Shown here in pieces: positions 43,765 to 52,185 of a stretch of DNA of 64,000 bases. The notes beneath the pieces were generated by a model that had not been told where the DNA came from, did no database searches, and saw only the letters and a program-made list of their open reading frames with translations. This DNA comes from UBA1660 sp964462035 (lineage in GTDB: Bacteria > Myxococcota_A > Polyangia > Polyangiales > Houyiibacteriaceae): assembly GCA_964462035.1 (NCBI GenBank), contig CAYXAP010000007.1, forward strand, positions 1 to 64,000, read 5' to 3'. The first letter of the stretch is position 1. Each line of letters opens with the position of its first letter. A program made the position numbers and the translations under genes.

Positions 43765-45141
43765 CTAATCGGCGCCGCGCGCTTTGCGCGTCGCGTCCAG
43801 GCCGCCGGGCACGAGATCCTTGCCGGCCGCGACGCGGTCGTTCCAGGTCTCGGTCTCGGGCGCCTTGCGCTTCTCGACCATGGTGATGGTGCCCTCGACC
43901 GGGCAGACCAGCGCGCAGAGGTTGCAGCCGACGCACTCCTCTTCGTGCACGTAGGGGATGCGCGCGCCGGGCGTGCCGCCCTTGGCGGTGACCGGGCGAT
44001 CGGGGACGTCCGTCGGGAAGGCGACGTGGCCGGCCTTCTTCTTGTCCTCGTCGCTCATGCCCGGGATGTGGATGCACTGGTGGCTCCCATCCATGCAGGC
44101 GACGAAGCAGAGCTGGCAGCCGATGCACTTGTCGGGGTCGATGTCGGCGACCACGTGGTAGTTCAGGTCCAGGTCGCCCCAGTCCTTGTACTGCGGCACG
44201 GCCTTGCCCACGAGGTCCATCGCGGAGTCCATGCCCTTCTCGTCGAGGAAGTCGCTGAGGCCCTCGATCATGTCTTCGACGATGCGGTAGCCGTAGTGCA
44301 TGACCGCGGTGCAGACCTGCACGCTGGTCGAGCCGAGCGCCATGAACTCGGCGGCGTCGCGCCACGTGCTGATGCCACCGATGCCGCTGATGGGCTTCGG
44401 GAAGACTTTGGCGGTCTGGCCGAGCAGGTGTAGCGCGATGGGCTTGACCGCCGGGCCGCAGTAGCCGCCGTTGGACGAGCCGTTGCCGACCACGGGGAGC
44501 GGGACCATCCGGTCCAGATCCACACCGACGATCGACTTCACGGTGTTGATCAGGCTGACTGCGTCCGCGCCCGCCTCGAGCGCCGCCTGCGCGGGCACGG
44601 CGATGTCGCCCACGTTCGGCGTGAGCTTCACGATCACCGGCACGTTGGCCTTCTCCATGACCCAGCCGACGATGGTCTTCAGGACCTCGGGCTCCGCGCC
44701 GACCGCCGAGCCCATGCCGCGCTCACACATGCCGTGCGGGCAGCCGAAGTTCAGCTCGAGCATGTCGGAGCCGACGTCTTCGACCTTCTGGATGATCTCG
44801 TGCCACTCCTCGCGGGTGTCGACCATCAGCGAGGCGATCAGCGTGTGGTCCGGGTAGTGCTTCTTCACGTCGGCCATCTCGTCCAGGTTCACCTGGAGCG
44901 GACGGTCGGTGATGAGCTCGATGTTGTTCAGGCCCATCATCCGCGTCGATCCGTAATCGACGCCGCCGAAGCGGCTCGACACGTTCACGATCGGGTTGCC
45001 GAGGGTCTTCCAGACCGCCCCACCCCACCCGGCGTCGAAGGCGCGCTTCACCTGATCGCCGGTGTTGGTGGGCGGCGCGCTGGCCAGCCAGAAGGGGTTC
45101 GGCGACTTCACGCCACAGAATTCGATGCTCAAGTCAGCCAT
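43765..45141 (-). CDS. preA: NAD-dependent dihydropyrimidine dehydrogenase subunit PreA
   Basis: A 458-aa catalytic subunit that reduces uracil and thymine to the 5,6-dihydropyrimidines together with PreT. The N-terminal FMN-binding TIM barrel is similar to class 1B dihydroorotate dehydrogenase (VKSPNPFWLASAPPTNTGDQ, NFGCPHGMCERGMG and PVIVKLTPNVGDIAVPA). The C-terminus has two 4Fe-4S motifs, CIGCQLCFVACMD and CVGCNLCALVCPVEG, with the expected CxxCxxC spacing. Its start is 3 bp after the preT stop. Length is somewhat greater than the E. coli protein. Confidence 0.95.
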   Translation of the reverse strand: MADLSIEFCGVKSPNPFWLASAPPTNTGDQVKRAFDAGWGGAVWKTLGNPIVNVSSRFGGVDYGSTRMMGLNNIELITDRPLQVNLDEMADVKKHYPDHTLIASLMVDTREEWHEIIQKVEDVGSDMLELNFGCPHGMCERGMGSAVGAEPEVLKTIVGWVMEKANVPVIVKLTPNVGDIAVPAQAALEAGADAVSLINTVKSIVGVDLDRMVPLPVVGNGSSNGGYCGPAVKPIALHLLGQTAKVFPKPISGIGGISTWRDAAEFMALGSTSVQVCTAVMHYGYRIVEDMIEGLSDFLDEKGMDSAMDLVGKAVPQYKDWGDLDLNYHVVADIDPDKCIGCQLCFVACMDGSHQCIHIPGMSDEDKKKAGHVAFPTDVPDRPVTAKGGTPGARIPYVHEEECVGCNLCALVCPVEGTITMVEKRKAPETETWNDRVAAGKDLVPGGLDATRKARGAD

Positions 45142-45144
45142 GAA

Positions 45145-46464
45145 TCAGCCCTCTCCGAAGCTGGCGGTGATGGCGCGGGCGGCGAGCTTGCCGTGCTGGG
45201 CCGCGTTCACGACCTCCTTGCCGCCGTTGACGCAGTCCCCGCCGGCGTAGACCTTCGGGTTCCCGGTGCGGTTGGTGGCCGGGTCGACCTGGACCCGGCC
45301 CTTGCCGTCGAGCTCGACCCCACCGAAGGCGGCGGCGAGCTTCGTGAGCCGGCTCTGACCGATGGCCATCGCCACCAGATCGCACGCCAGCGTCTCCTGG
45401 GCGTCCGAATCGGTGGCCTTCACCTTCAGGCCGGTGACCTTGCCGCCCTCACGGACGACGGCGACCGGCTGCCGGTTCTCGATCAGGCGAACGCCGTCCT
45501 TCCGAGCGTCGACCATCTCGTGGTGGTAGCCGCTCATCGCTTCCTCGGTCTTGCGGTAGACCATCGCGACGTCGGCCACGCCGAGCTGCGCGAGCTCGCG
45601 GGCGATGTCGATGGCGGTGTTGCCGCCGCCGACCACCAGCGCGGTGCCGATCTCGCCGATGGACATGCCACCCTCGAGCTTGAGGCGCTCGATGTACTCC
45701 ACGGCGCCGACGCTGCCTTCGCCCTCTTCACCTTCGACGCCGAGGGCGTTGTCCGGACCGAGGCCGATGCCGATGAAGATCGCGTCGTAGTCCTCGGCGA
45801 GCTTCGCCGCAGTGACCTGGCCCTCGCCGGCGTCGCCATCGACGATCTCGACGCCGGTCTTCAGCTCGATGTCACCCAATGCGAGGATCAGCTCGACCTC
45901 CGCGAGCGAGTCCTCCGAGTGGAGCTTGTAGGGCGCGACACCGGTCGTGTTCAGACCACCGGCGACGGCGCGCTTCTCGTAGACGTGGACGGTGTGCCCA
46001 TCGAGCGCGAGGTGGCCGGCCGCCGCGAGCGAGGCCGGACCGCCGCCGATGCAGGCGATGGTCTTGCCCGTCGCGGGCTTCCGAGTCTTGCTCAGGAGCT
46101 CCGCGTCCTGGGCGATTGCGTTTTCGGTCGCGTAGCGCTGCAGCCGACCGATGGCGATCGGCTCGCGGCCCCAGTGGTTGTAGACGCAGCTGCCGGCGCA
46201 GAGCACCTCCACCGGGCAGACCCGCGCACAGCTGGTGCCGAGCAGGTTGGCAGCGAAGATCGTCCGCGCCGAGCCCTTCACGTTGTCCGTCGCGATCTTG
46301 TGGATGAAGGTCGGGATGTCGATCCCGGTCGGGCACGCCTGCACGCAGGGCGCGTCCACGCAGTAGATACACCGATTGGCTTCGGTGATTGCTTCGGGGC
46401 GAGTGTAGAGCGGCGCCTTGTCGGGCAGCTTCGTCTCGAGCCGATCGTCGGGGAGTCTGGTCAC
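45145..46464 (-). CDS. preT: NAD-dependent dihydropyrimidine dehydrogenase subunit PreT
   Basis: A 439-aa flavoprotein partner of PreA, homologous to the GltD/DPD N-terminal half. It carries Fe-S cysteines CIYCVDAPCVQACPTGID and CARVCPVEVLCAGSC. An FAD site GGGPASLAAAGHLALDG and a second Rossmann motif VVGGGNTAIDIARELAQLG for NAD(P)H follow. It passes electrons from NADH through FAD and Fe-S centres to the PreA FMN. It overlaps the aminotransferase gene by 4 bp (ATGA), indicating translational coupling. Confidence 0.95.
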   Translation of the reverse strand: MTRLPDDRLETKLPDKAPLYTRPEAITEANRCIYCVDAPCVQACPTGIDIPTFIHKIATDNVKGSARTIFAANLLGTSCARVCPVEVLCAGSCVYNHWGREPIAIGRLQRYATENAIAQDAELLSKTRKPATGKTIACIGGGPASLAAAGHLALDGHTVHVYEKRAVAGGLNTTGVAPYKLHSEDSLAEVELILALGDIELKTGVEIVDGDAGEGQVTAAKLAEDYDAIFIGIGLGPDNALGVEGEEGEGSVGAVEYIERLKLEGGMSIGEIGTALVVGGGNTAIDIARELAQLGVADVAMVYRKTEEAMSGYHHEMVDARKDGVRLIENRQPVAVVREGGKVTGLKVKATDSDAQETLACDLVAMAIGQSRLTKLAAAFGGVELDGKGRVQVDPATNRTGNPKVYAGGDCVNGGKEVVNAAQHGKLAARAITASFGEG

Positions 46465-47771
46465 GCGGTCTCCATGGCCGCGAAGGACTCGCCGAGGATG
46501 GTCAGCCCTTCACGGATCTCGTCTTCGCCGATGTTCAACGCCGGCGCGATGCGAATGGTGTTGCCCCAGAGACCGCCCTTGCCGATGAGCAGACCGCGCT
46601 TCTTGGTCTGCTCGAAGAGCGCCTTGGTGGCTTCGGGGTTCGGGGTGCGGTCACCGGCTTCCTCGTCCTTCACCAGCTCGAGGGCCTGCATCAGGCCCAT
46701 GCCGCGGACGTCGCCGATGATCTTCGGGTACTTCTTCTGGAGCGCCTCGAGGCCCTCGCGGAGGATGGCGCCCATCGCCTCGGCGTTGCCGCAGAGGTCG
46801 TCGCGCTCGATGATCTCGAGCACCTTGTTGCCGGCCGTGCAGCTCACCGGGTTGCCGCCGAAGGTGCTGATCGAGCCCTTCGTCAGGCTGTCGGCGATCG
46901 GCGCGGTGGTCACGATGGCGCCGAGCGGGAAGCCGTTCGCGATGCCCTTGGCCATCGTCATCATGTCCGGCTCGACGCCGTACTGCTCGATGCCCCACAT
47001 CTTGCCGGTGCGGCCGAAGCCGGTCTGGACCTCGTCGGCGATGAAGACCCCGCCGTACTTGGCGATGATCTCCTGAGCGATCTGGAAGTACTCCTTCGGT
47101 GGCGTCACGAAGCCGCCGACGCCCTGGATGGGCTCGACCAACATGCCAGCGATCTTCCCGGTCGTGGTCGTCTGGATGAGCTCGTCCAGGTCCTTGGCGC
47201 AGGCCACGCCGCAGCTCGGGTACTCGAGCTTCATCGGGCAGCGGTAGCAGTAGGGCGCCAGGCCGTGCTTGATGGCCGCGATCTGGCTCGGCACCGCGCG
47301 GTAGGTGTTGTGCGCGGTGAGCGACTGCGCGAGCAGGCTGCGCCCGGAGTAGCCGTGGCGGAGCGCGACCAGCTCGCTGTTGCCGGTGAACACTTGGGCC
47401 ATCATGACCGCGGTCTCGTCGGCCTCGGTGCCGCTGGCCGTGAAGAAGGCCTTCTCGAGCTTGCCCGGCGTCGCGGCGGTGAGCCGCTCGGCGAGCTCCA
47501 CGATGGGCACCGTCGGGTACAGCGTGCTGACGTGGGTCAGGCGCTGGATCTGCGCGATGACCGCGTCGTTGATCTCCTCGTTCGAGTGACCGAGCGAGAC
47601 CGTCAGGATGCCGCCGAAGAAGTCGAGGTAGTCGTTCCCGTCGAGGTCGGTGAGCTTGGTGCCGTGGCCCTCCACGAGCACGGCCGGCTCTTCGTAGAAG
47701 TTCGCGACCGCCGGGAAGAGGTGCTTGGCGTGCTTCTCGCGGACTTCCTTGCTGGTGATCTTCTCGCTCAT
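46461..47771 (-). CDS. Class III aminotransferase (beta-alanine / 3-aminoisobutyrate : pyruvate type)
   Basis: A 436-aa PLP enzyme. The cofactor region has ADEVQTGFGRTG and the Schiff-base Lys in MMTMAKGIANGFPLGA. FFTASGTEADETAVMMA binds phosphate. The sequence resembles AGXT2-like alanine:glyoxylate/beta-aminoisobutyrate aminotransferases. From its operon position it should convert beta-alanine and 3-aminoisobutyrate, the end products of uracil and thymine breakdown, to malonate and methylmalonate semialdehydes. It has a CX2C-like pair around YCYRCPMKLEYPSCGVAC, unusual for the class. The start is the ATG at 47771, overlapping dihydropyrimidinase by 4 bp. Confidence 0.9.
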   Translation of the reverse strand: MSEKITSKEVREKHAKHLFPAVANFYEEPAVLVEGHGTKLTDLDGNDYLDFFGGILTVSLGHSNEEINDAVIAQIQRLTHVSTLYPTVPIVELAERLTAATPGKLEKAFFTASGTEADETAVMMAQVFTGNSELVALRHGYSGRSLLAQSLTAHNTYRAVPSQIAAIKHGLAPYCYRCPMKLEYPSCGVACAKDLDELIQTTTTGKIAGMLVEPIQGVGGFVTPPKEYFQIAQEIIAKYGGVFIADEVQTGFGRTGKMWGIEQYGVEPDMMTMAKGIANGFPLGAIVTTAPIADSLTKGSISTFGGNPVSCTAGNKVLEIIERDDLCGNAEAMGAILREGLEALQKKYPKIIGDVRGMGLMQALELVKDEEAGDRTPNPEATKALFEQTKKRGLLIGKGGLWGNTIRIAPALNIGEDEIREGLTILGESFAAMETA

Positions 47772-49162
47772 CGCAACAACTCCCCCACGCCGACGCGCTT
47801 TACGAACTGGCCACCACCGCGGGTCTCCAGCTTGCCGTTCTCGATGATGACGCGGCCGCGGCTGAGCACCGTCTCGGTCCAGCCCTGGACCTCGCGGCCC
47901 TCGTACGCCGAGTAGTCGACGTTCATGTGGTGGGTGAACTCGTTGTCCACGCTGATGGTCTCCCTGCGCTCGGGGTCGAAGATCACGATGTCCGCGTCGG
48001 AGCCCACCGCGATGGTGCCCTTCTTCGGGAAGAGGCCGAACGCCTTGGCCGCGGCGGTGCTGGTGAGCTCCACGAACCGGTTGAGGCCGATGCGGCCCTT
48101 CACGACGCCGGCGTCGTAGATGACGCTCATGCGGTTCTCGACGCCGGGGGCGCCGTTCGGGATCTTGGTGAAGCTCTCGCGCCCGAGCTCCTTCTGATCC
48201 TTGAAGCAGAAGGGGCAGTGGTCGGTGGCGATGGTCTCGAGGTCGCGGAACTGCAGCCCCTGCCAGAGCGACTCCTGGTTCCACTTCTCGCGGAGCGCCG
48301 GGGTCATCACCCACTTCGCGCCCTCGAAGCCCTGGTCGTAGATGCTCTGGTCGAGCAGCAGGTACTGCGGGCAGGTCTCGGCGATCACGTTCACGCCTCG
48401 GGCCCGGCCGCGCTTCACCTCTTCGAGGGCGTCGTGGCAGCTCAGGTGCACGATGTAGAGCGGCACGTCGGCGACCTCGGCGATCGCGATCGAGCGGTGC
48501 ACGCCCTCGGCCTCCATGCGAGTCGGGCGGGTGAGCGCGTGGTACTTCGGGTCGACCTTTCCGTCTGCCACCGCCTCGCGGACGATCTCGTCGATGACGA
48601 TGCCGTTCTCCGCGTGCATGCAGATGCGGGTGCCGTCGAGGCCGGCCTGGCGAAAGGCCCGGTAGAGCACGCCGTCGTCGACGTAGAGCACGCCGGGGTA
48701 CGCCATGAAGAGCTTGTAGGAGCTGACGCCCTCGTCACGGAGCTTGGTCATCTCCGGCATGCGCTCCACGGGCATGTCGGTGATGATCATGTGGAAGCCG
48801 TAGTCGATGGTCGCCTTGCCGTCGGCCTTGCCGTGCCAGGTGTCGAGACCCTCGATGGTCGACTTGCCCTTCTCCTGGATGGCGAAGTCGATCAGACAGG
48901 TCGTGCCGCCGTGCGCGGCGGCGATGGTGCCGGTCTCGAAGTCGTCGGCGCTGGTCGTGCCACCGAAGGGCATGTCGAGGTGCGTGTGCGGATCGATGCC
49001 ACCGGGGAGGACCAGCCGGTCCTTCGCATCGATGACCTTGTCCGCCTGCACCTGCAGGTCCTTGCCGATCTGCGCGACGGTCTCGCCGTCGATGAAGACG
49101 TCCGCGAAGTAGTCGTCGACCGCGGTGACGATGCGGCCGTTCTTGATGAGGGTCGTAGCCAT
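47768..49162 (-). CDS. hydA: Dihydropyrimidinase / D-hydantoinase
   Basis: A 464-aa amidohydrolase opening dihydrouracil and dihydrothymine to N-carbamoyl-beta-amino acids. The metal site is visible: GGIDPHTHLDMPFGG (HxH), the carboxylated Lys in SYKLFMAYPG, His in YIVHLSCHD and the Asp in ATDHCPF. Length matches the family. It is the second gene of the operon: 16 bp after beta-ureidopropionase and overlapping the aminotransferase by 4 bp. The family also hydrolyses hydantoins. Confidence 0.95.
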   Translation of the reverse strand: MATTLIKNGRIVTAVDDYFADVFIDGETVAQIGKDLQVQADKVIDAKDRLVLPGGIDPHTHLDMPFGGTTSADDFETGTIAAAHGGTTCLIDFAIQEKGKSTIEGLDTWHGKADGKATIDYGFHMIITDMPVERMPEMTKLRDEGVSSYKLFMAYPGVLYVDDGVLYRAFRQAGLDGTRICMHAENGIVIDEIVREAVADGKVDPKYHALTRPTRMEAEGVHRSIAIAEVADVPLYIVHLSCHDALEEVKRGRARGVNVIAETCPQYLLLDQSIYDQGFEGAKWVMTPALREKWNQESLWQGLQFRDLETIATDHCPFCFKDQKELGRESFTKIPNGAPGVENRMSVIYDAGVVKGRIGLNRFVELTSTAAAKAFGLFPKKGTIAVGSDADIVIFDPERRETISVDNEFTHHMNVDYSAYEGREVQGWTETVLSRGRVIIENGKLETRGGGQFVKRVGVGELLR

Positions 49163-49178
49163 CAGAATCTCTCTGGCT

Positions 49179-50057
49179 TCAAGGCAACTGCTCGATCATG
49201 TCGCCGTAGGTGTCGGGGCGGCGGTCGCGATAGAACTGCCAGGTGCGGCGGACTTCTTCGATCATGTCGAGGTCCATCTCGGCGACGATCACCTCGTCCT
49301 GGTCGCGCGACCCCTCGGCGAGGAACTGACCGCGCGGGTTCACGAAGTAGCTCTGGCCGTAGAACTCGCCGATGTTCCAGGGCGCCTCGGTGCCGACGCG
49401 GTTGATCGCGCCGAGGAAGTAGCCGTTGGCCACCGCGTGGGCCGGCTGCTCGAGCTTCCAGAGGTACTCGCTCAGGCCGGCGACGGTTGCGCTCGGGTTG
49501 AAGACGATCTCGGCGCCGTTGAGCCCGAGCAGGCGCGCGCCCTCCGGGAAGTGGCGGTCGTAGCAGATGTAGACGCCGACCTTGGCGTAGCGGGTCTGGA
49601 AGACCGGGTAGCCGAGGTTGCCCGGCTTGAAGAAGAACTTCTCCCAGAACTGGTTCGTGTGGGGGATGTGGTTCTTCCGGTAGGTGCCGAGGTAGCTCCC
49701 GTCGGCGTCGATGACCGCGGCGCTGTTGTAGTAGACGCCCGCGACCGGGGAGCGCTCGTAGATGGGCACGACGATGACCATCTCGTGCTTCTTCGCGAGC
49801 TCCATCATCTTCTGGGTCGTCGGCCCGTCCGGGATGAGCTCGGCCTGGTCGCACCACTTCGGGTCCTGGCTCGGGCAGAAGTAGGGGCCGTTGAAGATCT
49901 CCTGCAGGCAGAGGATCTGAACGCCCTTCTTCGCGGCCTCTTCGATCATGCCGATGTGCTTCTCGAGCGCGGCGTCCGCGATCTGTTGCACCGACGCGTT
50001 CTCGTCGTTCAGCGCGTTGCTCGCCTGAATGAGCCCACCCACGACCTTGCGTGCCAT
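49179..50057 (-). CDS. pydC: Beta-ureidopropionase (N-carbamoyl-beta-alanine amidohydrolase)
   Basis: A 292-aa nitrilase-superfamily amidase and first gene of the operon. The Glu-Lys-Cys triad is E53 (LCLQEIFNGPYF), K128 (GTYRKNHIPH) and C165 (YICYDRHFPEG). Reaction: N-carbamoyl-beta-alanine to beta-alanine, CO2 and NH3. NQFWEKFFFKPGNLGYP is close to the animal beta-ureidopropionase type rather than the bacterial carbamoylputrescine type, though the latter remains possible. GGAGG lies 8 bp before the ATG at 50057; the frame extends further upstream without a ribosome binding site. Confidence 0.93.
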   Translation of the reverse strand: MARKVVGGLIQASNALNDENASVQQIADAALEKHIGMIEEAAKKGVQILCLQEIFNGPYFCPSQDPKWCDQAELIPDGPTTQKMMELAKKHEMVIVVPIYERSPVAGVYYNSAAVIDADGSYLGTYRKNHIPHTNQFWEKFFFKPGNLGYPVFQTRYAKVGVYICYDRHFPEGARLLGLNGAEIVFNPSATVAGLSEYLWKLEQPAHAVANGYFLGAINRVGTEAPWNIGEFYGQSYFVNPRGQFLAEGSRDQDEVIVAEMDLDMIEEVRRTWQFYRDRRPDTYGDMIEQLP

Positions 50058-50074
50058 CCCGATACCTCCAGCGA

Positions 50075-50122
50075 TCCCCGTTTGGGGAAGCTCCACGACT
50101 GAAGGACGGCCGGCCCATGGGC
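50075..50122 (-). promoter_or_regulatory. Leader of the pyrimidine-degradation operon: hairpin and palindrome
   Basis: Upstream of pydC are a small hairpin TCCCC-GTTT-GGGGA (50075-50088), 17 bp before the ATG and next to the GGAGG site, and a 10-bp perfect palindrome GCCCATGGGC (50113-50122). Either could be a control element for the operon. No -10/-35 pair could be placed with confidence in the 183-bp gap. Confidence 0.35.
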
Positions 50123-50240
50123 GAACCCCATGCGCCGCTCCCCCACGTCGAGAGCGAAGGGGCGTTGGTACCAGAAATCACGCCGACTCCTCAAGGTGGG
50201 AGCGCCCGATGGCGACAGGCGTGCTGTGGGAAACTCGTGG

Positions 50241-51077
50241 TCAGCGGCGGACGGTGGCGCTGGGGTCCTGCTCCACGGTGCCGACGACGTCGGTGTTCGT
50301 GAGATCGACCCGCGAGGTGCCCCGGGCCTGGATCGCGACCTGATCGGCGCGGATGCCGCCGTTGATCAGCCGCACGTCGGCGTCGCCCTCGGTCGCGATG
50401 CCGTGCTTGCCCCCGAGCTCGACGTTGGTGAGCGTGATCGATCCGCCCGAGGCGTAGAGCGCCGTGCCCTCCACGGTGACGCTCCCGTTCATCATCGTGA
50501 CCTCGCCGCTGCCCTCGATCCGGATGCCGTCCTTGCCGCGGACGTTCGTGTTCACCAGGCGCAGCTGGCAGCCGTCCCGGACGATGACCGCGGGTCCCGT
50601 GGGCACGTTCACGTCGGCGTTGGTGCGGATGACGTCGCCCGCGCCGACGCACTCGATGGGCTGGTTCGACTGCGTGCCGACGCCGACGTTCGGCATGTTC
50701 GGGAACTCGATGTTCGGACCGTTGGCGCCACCGAACGCACCCTCGACCGCGTCGGTCGTCTTCGCGAAGACGACGTAGAGGATGATGCCGGGGACCAGGA
50801 TCGACAGGAGCACCGTACAGCCGACTCCCCAGAGCACGCCACGGACGGCCTTGCCCGCCTGCTGTGCGGCGACCGAGGCGTCGAGCTGCAGCGGTCGCGA
50901 CTGCGCCGGAAAGTGTGCGGGCGGCGTCCACTGCTGCGGAGCCTTCCACCCCTGCGGTTGCTCCATCGTGCGCGCGCTTCGCACCTCCTGCAGCCGACCG
51001 CAGTAGGCGCAGGTGGTCTGGCGCTCGCCCTCCGTCACGTCCAGGGGGGCTCCACAATGCGCACATTCGATCAGCAC
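50241..51077 (-). CDS. Zinc-ribbon membrane protein with beta-helix-like domain
   Basis: A 278-aa protein from GTG 51077. An N-terminal zinc ribbon (CAHCGAPLDVTEGERQTTCAYCG) is followed by a linker and one membrane helix (VLWGVGCTVLLSILVPGIILYVVF, about residues 80-103). The C-terminal half has short repeated strands with G/N/T ladder residues (NTNVRGKDGIRIEGSGEVTM, SVTVEGTALYASGGSITLTN). These fit a right-handed parallel beta-helix outside the membrane. No enzymatic motif. The start is weakly supported. It is similar in layout to its neighbour at 51203. Confidence 0.68.
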   Translation of the reverse strand: MLIECAHCGAPLDVTEGERQTTCAYCGRLQEVRSARTMEQPQGWKAPQQWTPPAHFPAQSRPLQLDASVAAQQAGKAVRGVLWGVGCTVLLSILVPGIILYVVFAKTTDAVEGAFGGANGPNIEFPNMPNVGVGTQSNQPIECVGAGDVIRTNADVNVPTGPAVIVRDGCQLRLVNTNVRGKDGIRIEGSGEVTMMNGSVTVEGTALYASGGSITLTNVELGGKHGIATEGDADVRLINGGIRADQVAIQARGTSRVDLTNTDVVGTVEQDPSATVRR

Positions 51078-51202
51078 GGCGCCATGGCACCACGAATGGT
51101 CGGAACCCGTAAAGGCGCACCAAGCGGTGACACTTCGAGCCCTAGCCAGGGCCGTCAGCTCTCTCGAAACCCTCGTTCCCTGAACGTCCGAGGCGGTGCT
51201 GG

Positions 51203-51967
51203 CTACCAGTTTCGGTCGGGTTCGCAGAAGTTGATCGTCATCGTGGTGCGCGACCACCGTGGAGCGCTGTCCTCGACCAAGGCCTCGATCTGTCCGTTCA
51301 CCGTCCCGCACTGCTGCCTCAGCTCGGTCGCCAAGCGGTTCGCGTCGGCAGCGAGCGCGCGGAAGGTTCGCTCCGCTGAGGGGGAGATCCCGTTGCTCGG
51401 AGGACCCTCGAGTCCGTCGACGAACCGAAGGAACGCCACGATCGTGTCGATCAGGGAGTCGAAGATGACGAAGATCTGGTCGATCGCGTCGGCCGCCGAC
51501 TCGACCTCGAGGGGCTTGGCGAGCGCAGCGATCTCCTGCCGACGACGAGCCATGACCTCCCGCGTCTCCTCGGCCAGCCGGAAGGTCCGCCCGTTGACCC
51601 CCGGCGCCGCATGCTCGATCAACTCGTCGATCCGCTGGAAGCGCCTCAGCGTCTCCGCCTCCTCGCCCTCGAACTGGGAATGGTCCCGGACGTGCTGGAG
51701 GTACTCGTACACGTCCCCGTCCTGCGGCATGAAGAGCGAGCCCAGCCCGCCGAGCACGACGAGCACACAGACGCCCACCACGGCCCACGTCTTCAGGTCG
51801 CGGCCCTCCGCCTCGGGCTCGGCGGCGCTGGGGGGCCGAGAGCTGGGCATCGAGTCCGGTGCACCCCCTTCTCGGCGGCAGATCACGCACCCGGACTGGG
51901 TGGCGCGGTCGTACCGGAGTCCATGCTCTCGACACACCGCCATCTCGCGTTCCGGGCTGCTGCTCAT
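51203..51967 (-). CDS. Zinc-binding single-pass membrane protein
   Basis: A 254-aa protein. N-terminal Cys/His cluster CREHGLRYDRATQSGCVIC looks like a small zinc finger common at the start of myxobacterial membrane proteins. One membrane helix (WAVVGVCVLVVLGGLGSLFM) follows. The outer domain is helical (long heptad-like stretch with RTFRLAEETREVMARRRQEI) and ends with a Cys-containing tail. Function unknown. Together with 50241 it forms a pair of zinc-ribbon membrane genes, 125 bp apart on one strand. Confidence 0.7.
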   Translation of the reverse strand: MSSSPEREMAVCREHGLRYDRATQSGCVICRREGGAPDSMPSSRPPSAAEPEAEGRDLKTWAVVGVCVLVVLGGLGSLFMPQDGDVYEYLQHVRDHSQFEGEEAETLRRFQRIDELIEHAAPGVNGRTFRLAEETREVMARRRQEIAALAKPLEVESAADAIDQIFVIFDSLIDTIVAFLRFVDGLEGPPSNGISPSAERTFRALAADANRLATELRQQCGTVNGQIEALVEDSAPRWSRTTMTINFCEPDRNW

Positions 51968-52185
51968 TGGTCCCTCCCCGAGCTCCGGGCAGGACTCTAC
52001 CCAATCTCATCGCCGCGAACAGCCTGACAATCGACGCAAGCGGTGGTTCGATGGGTGCGATTTCAATCGACCTACGCCGCCGTTGCTCTGTCGACGGACG
52101 AAGGCAGTGGGGACGGATTCGCGGCCGCGTTCGAGAACCAGGCTCGTCGTCACGCCGGCCTTCTAGCCGTCAGCTCCCTCGCCTC

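Noticed and set aside
42196..44433. 745-aa plus-strand frame opposite the NCS1 and preA genes
   Set aside because: The minus strand encodes recognisable NCS1 and PreA proteins. This frame has only biased, domain-free sequence.
44734..47915. Long plus-strand frames opposite preA, preT and the aminotransferase
   Set aside because: They are antisense to clearly recognisable enzymes with catalytic and cofactor motifs.
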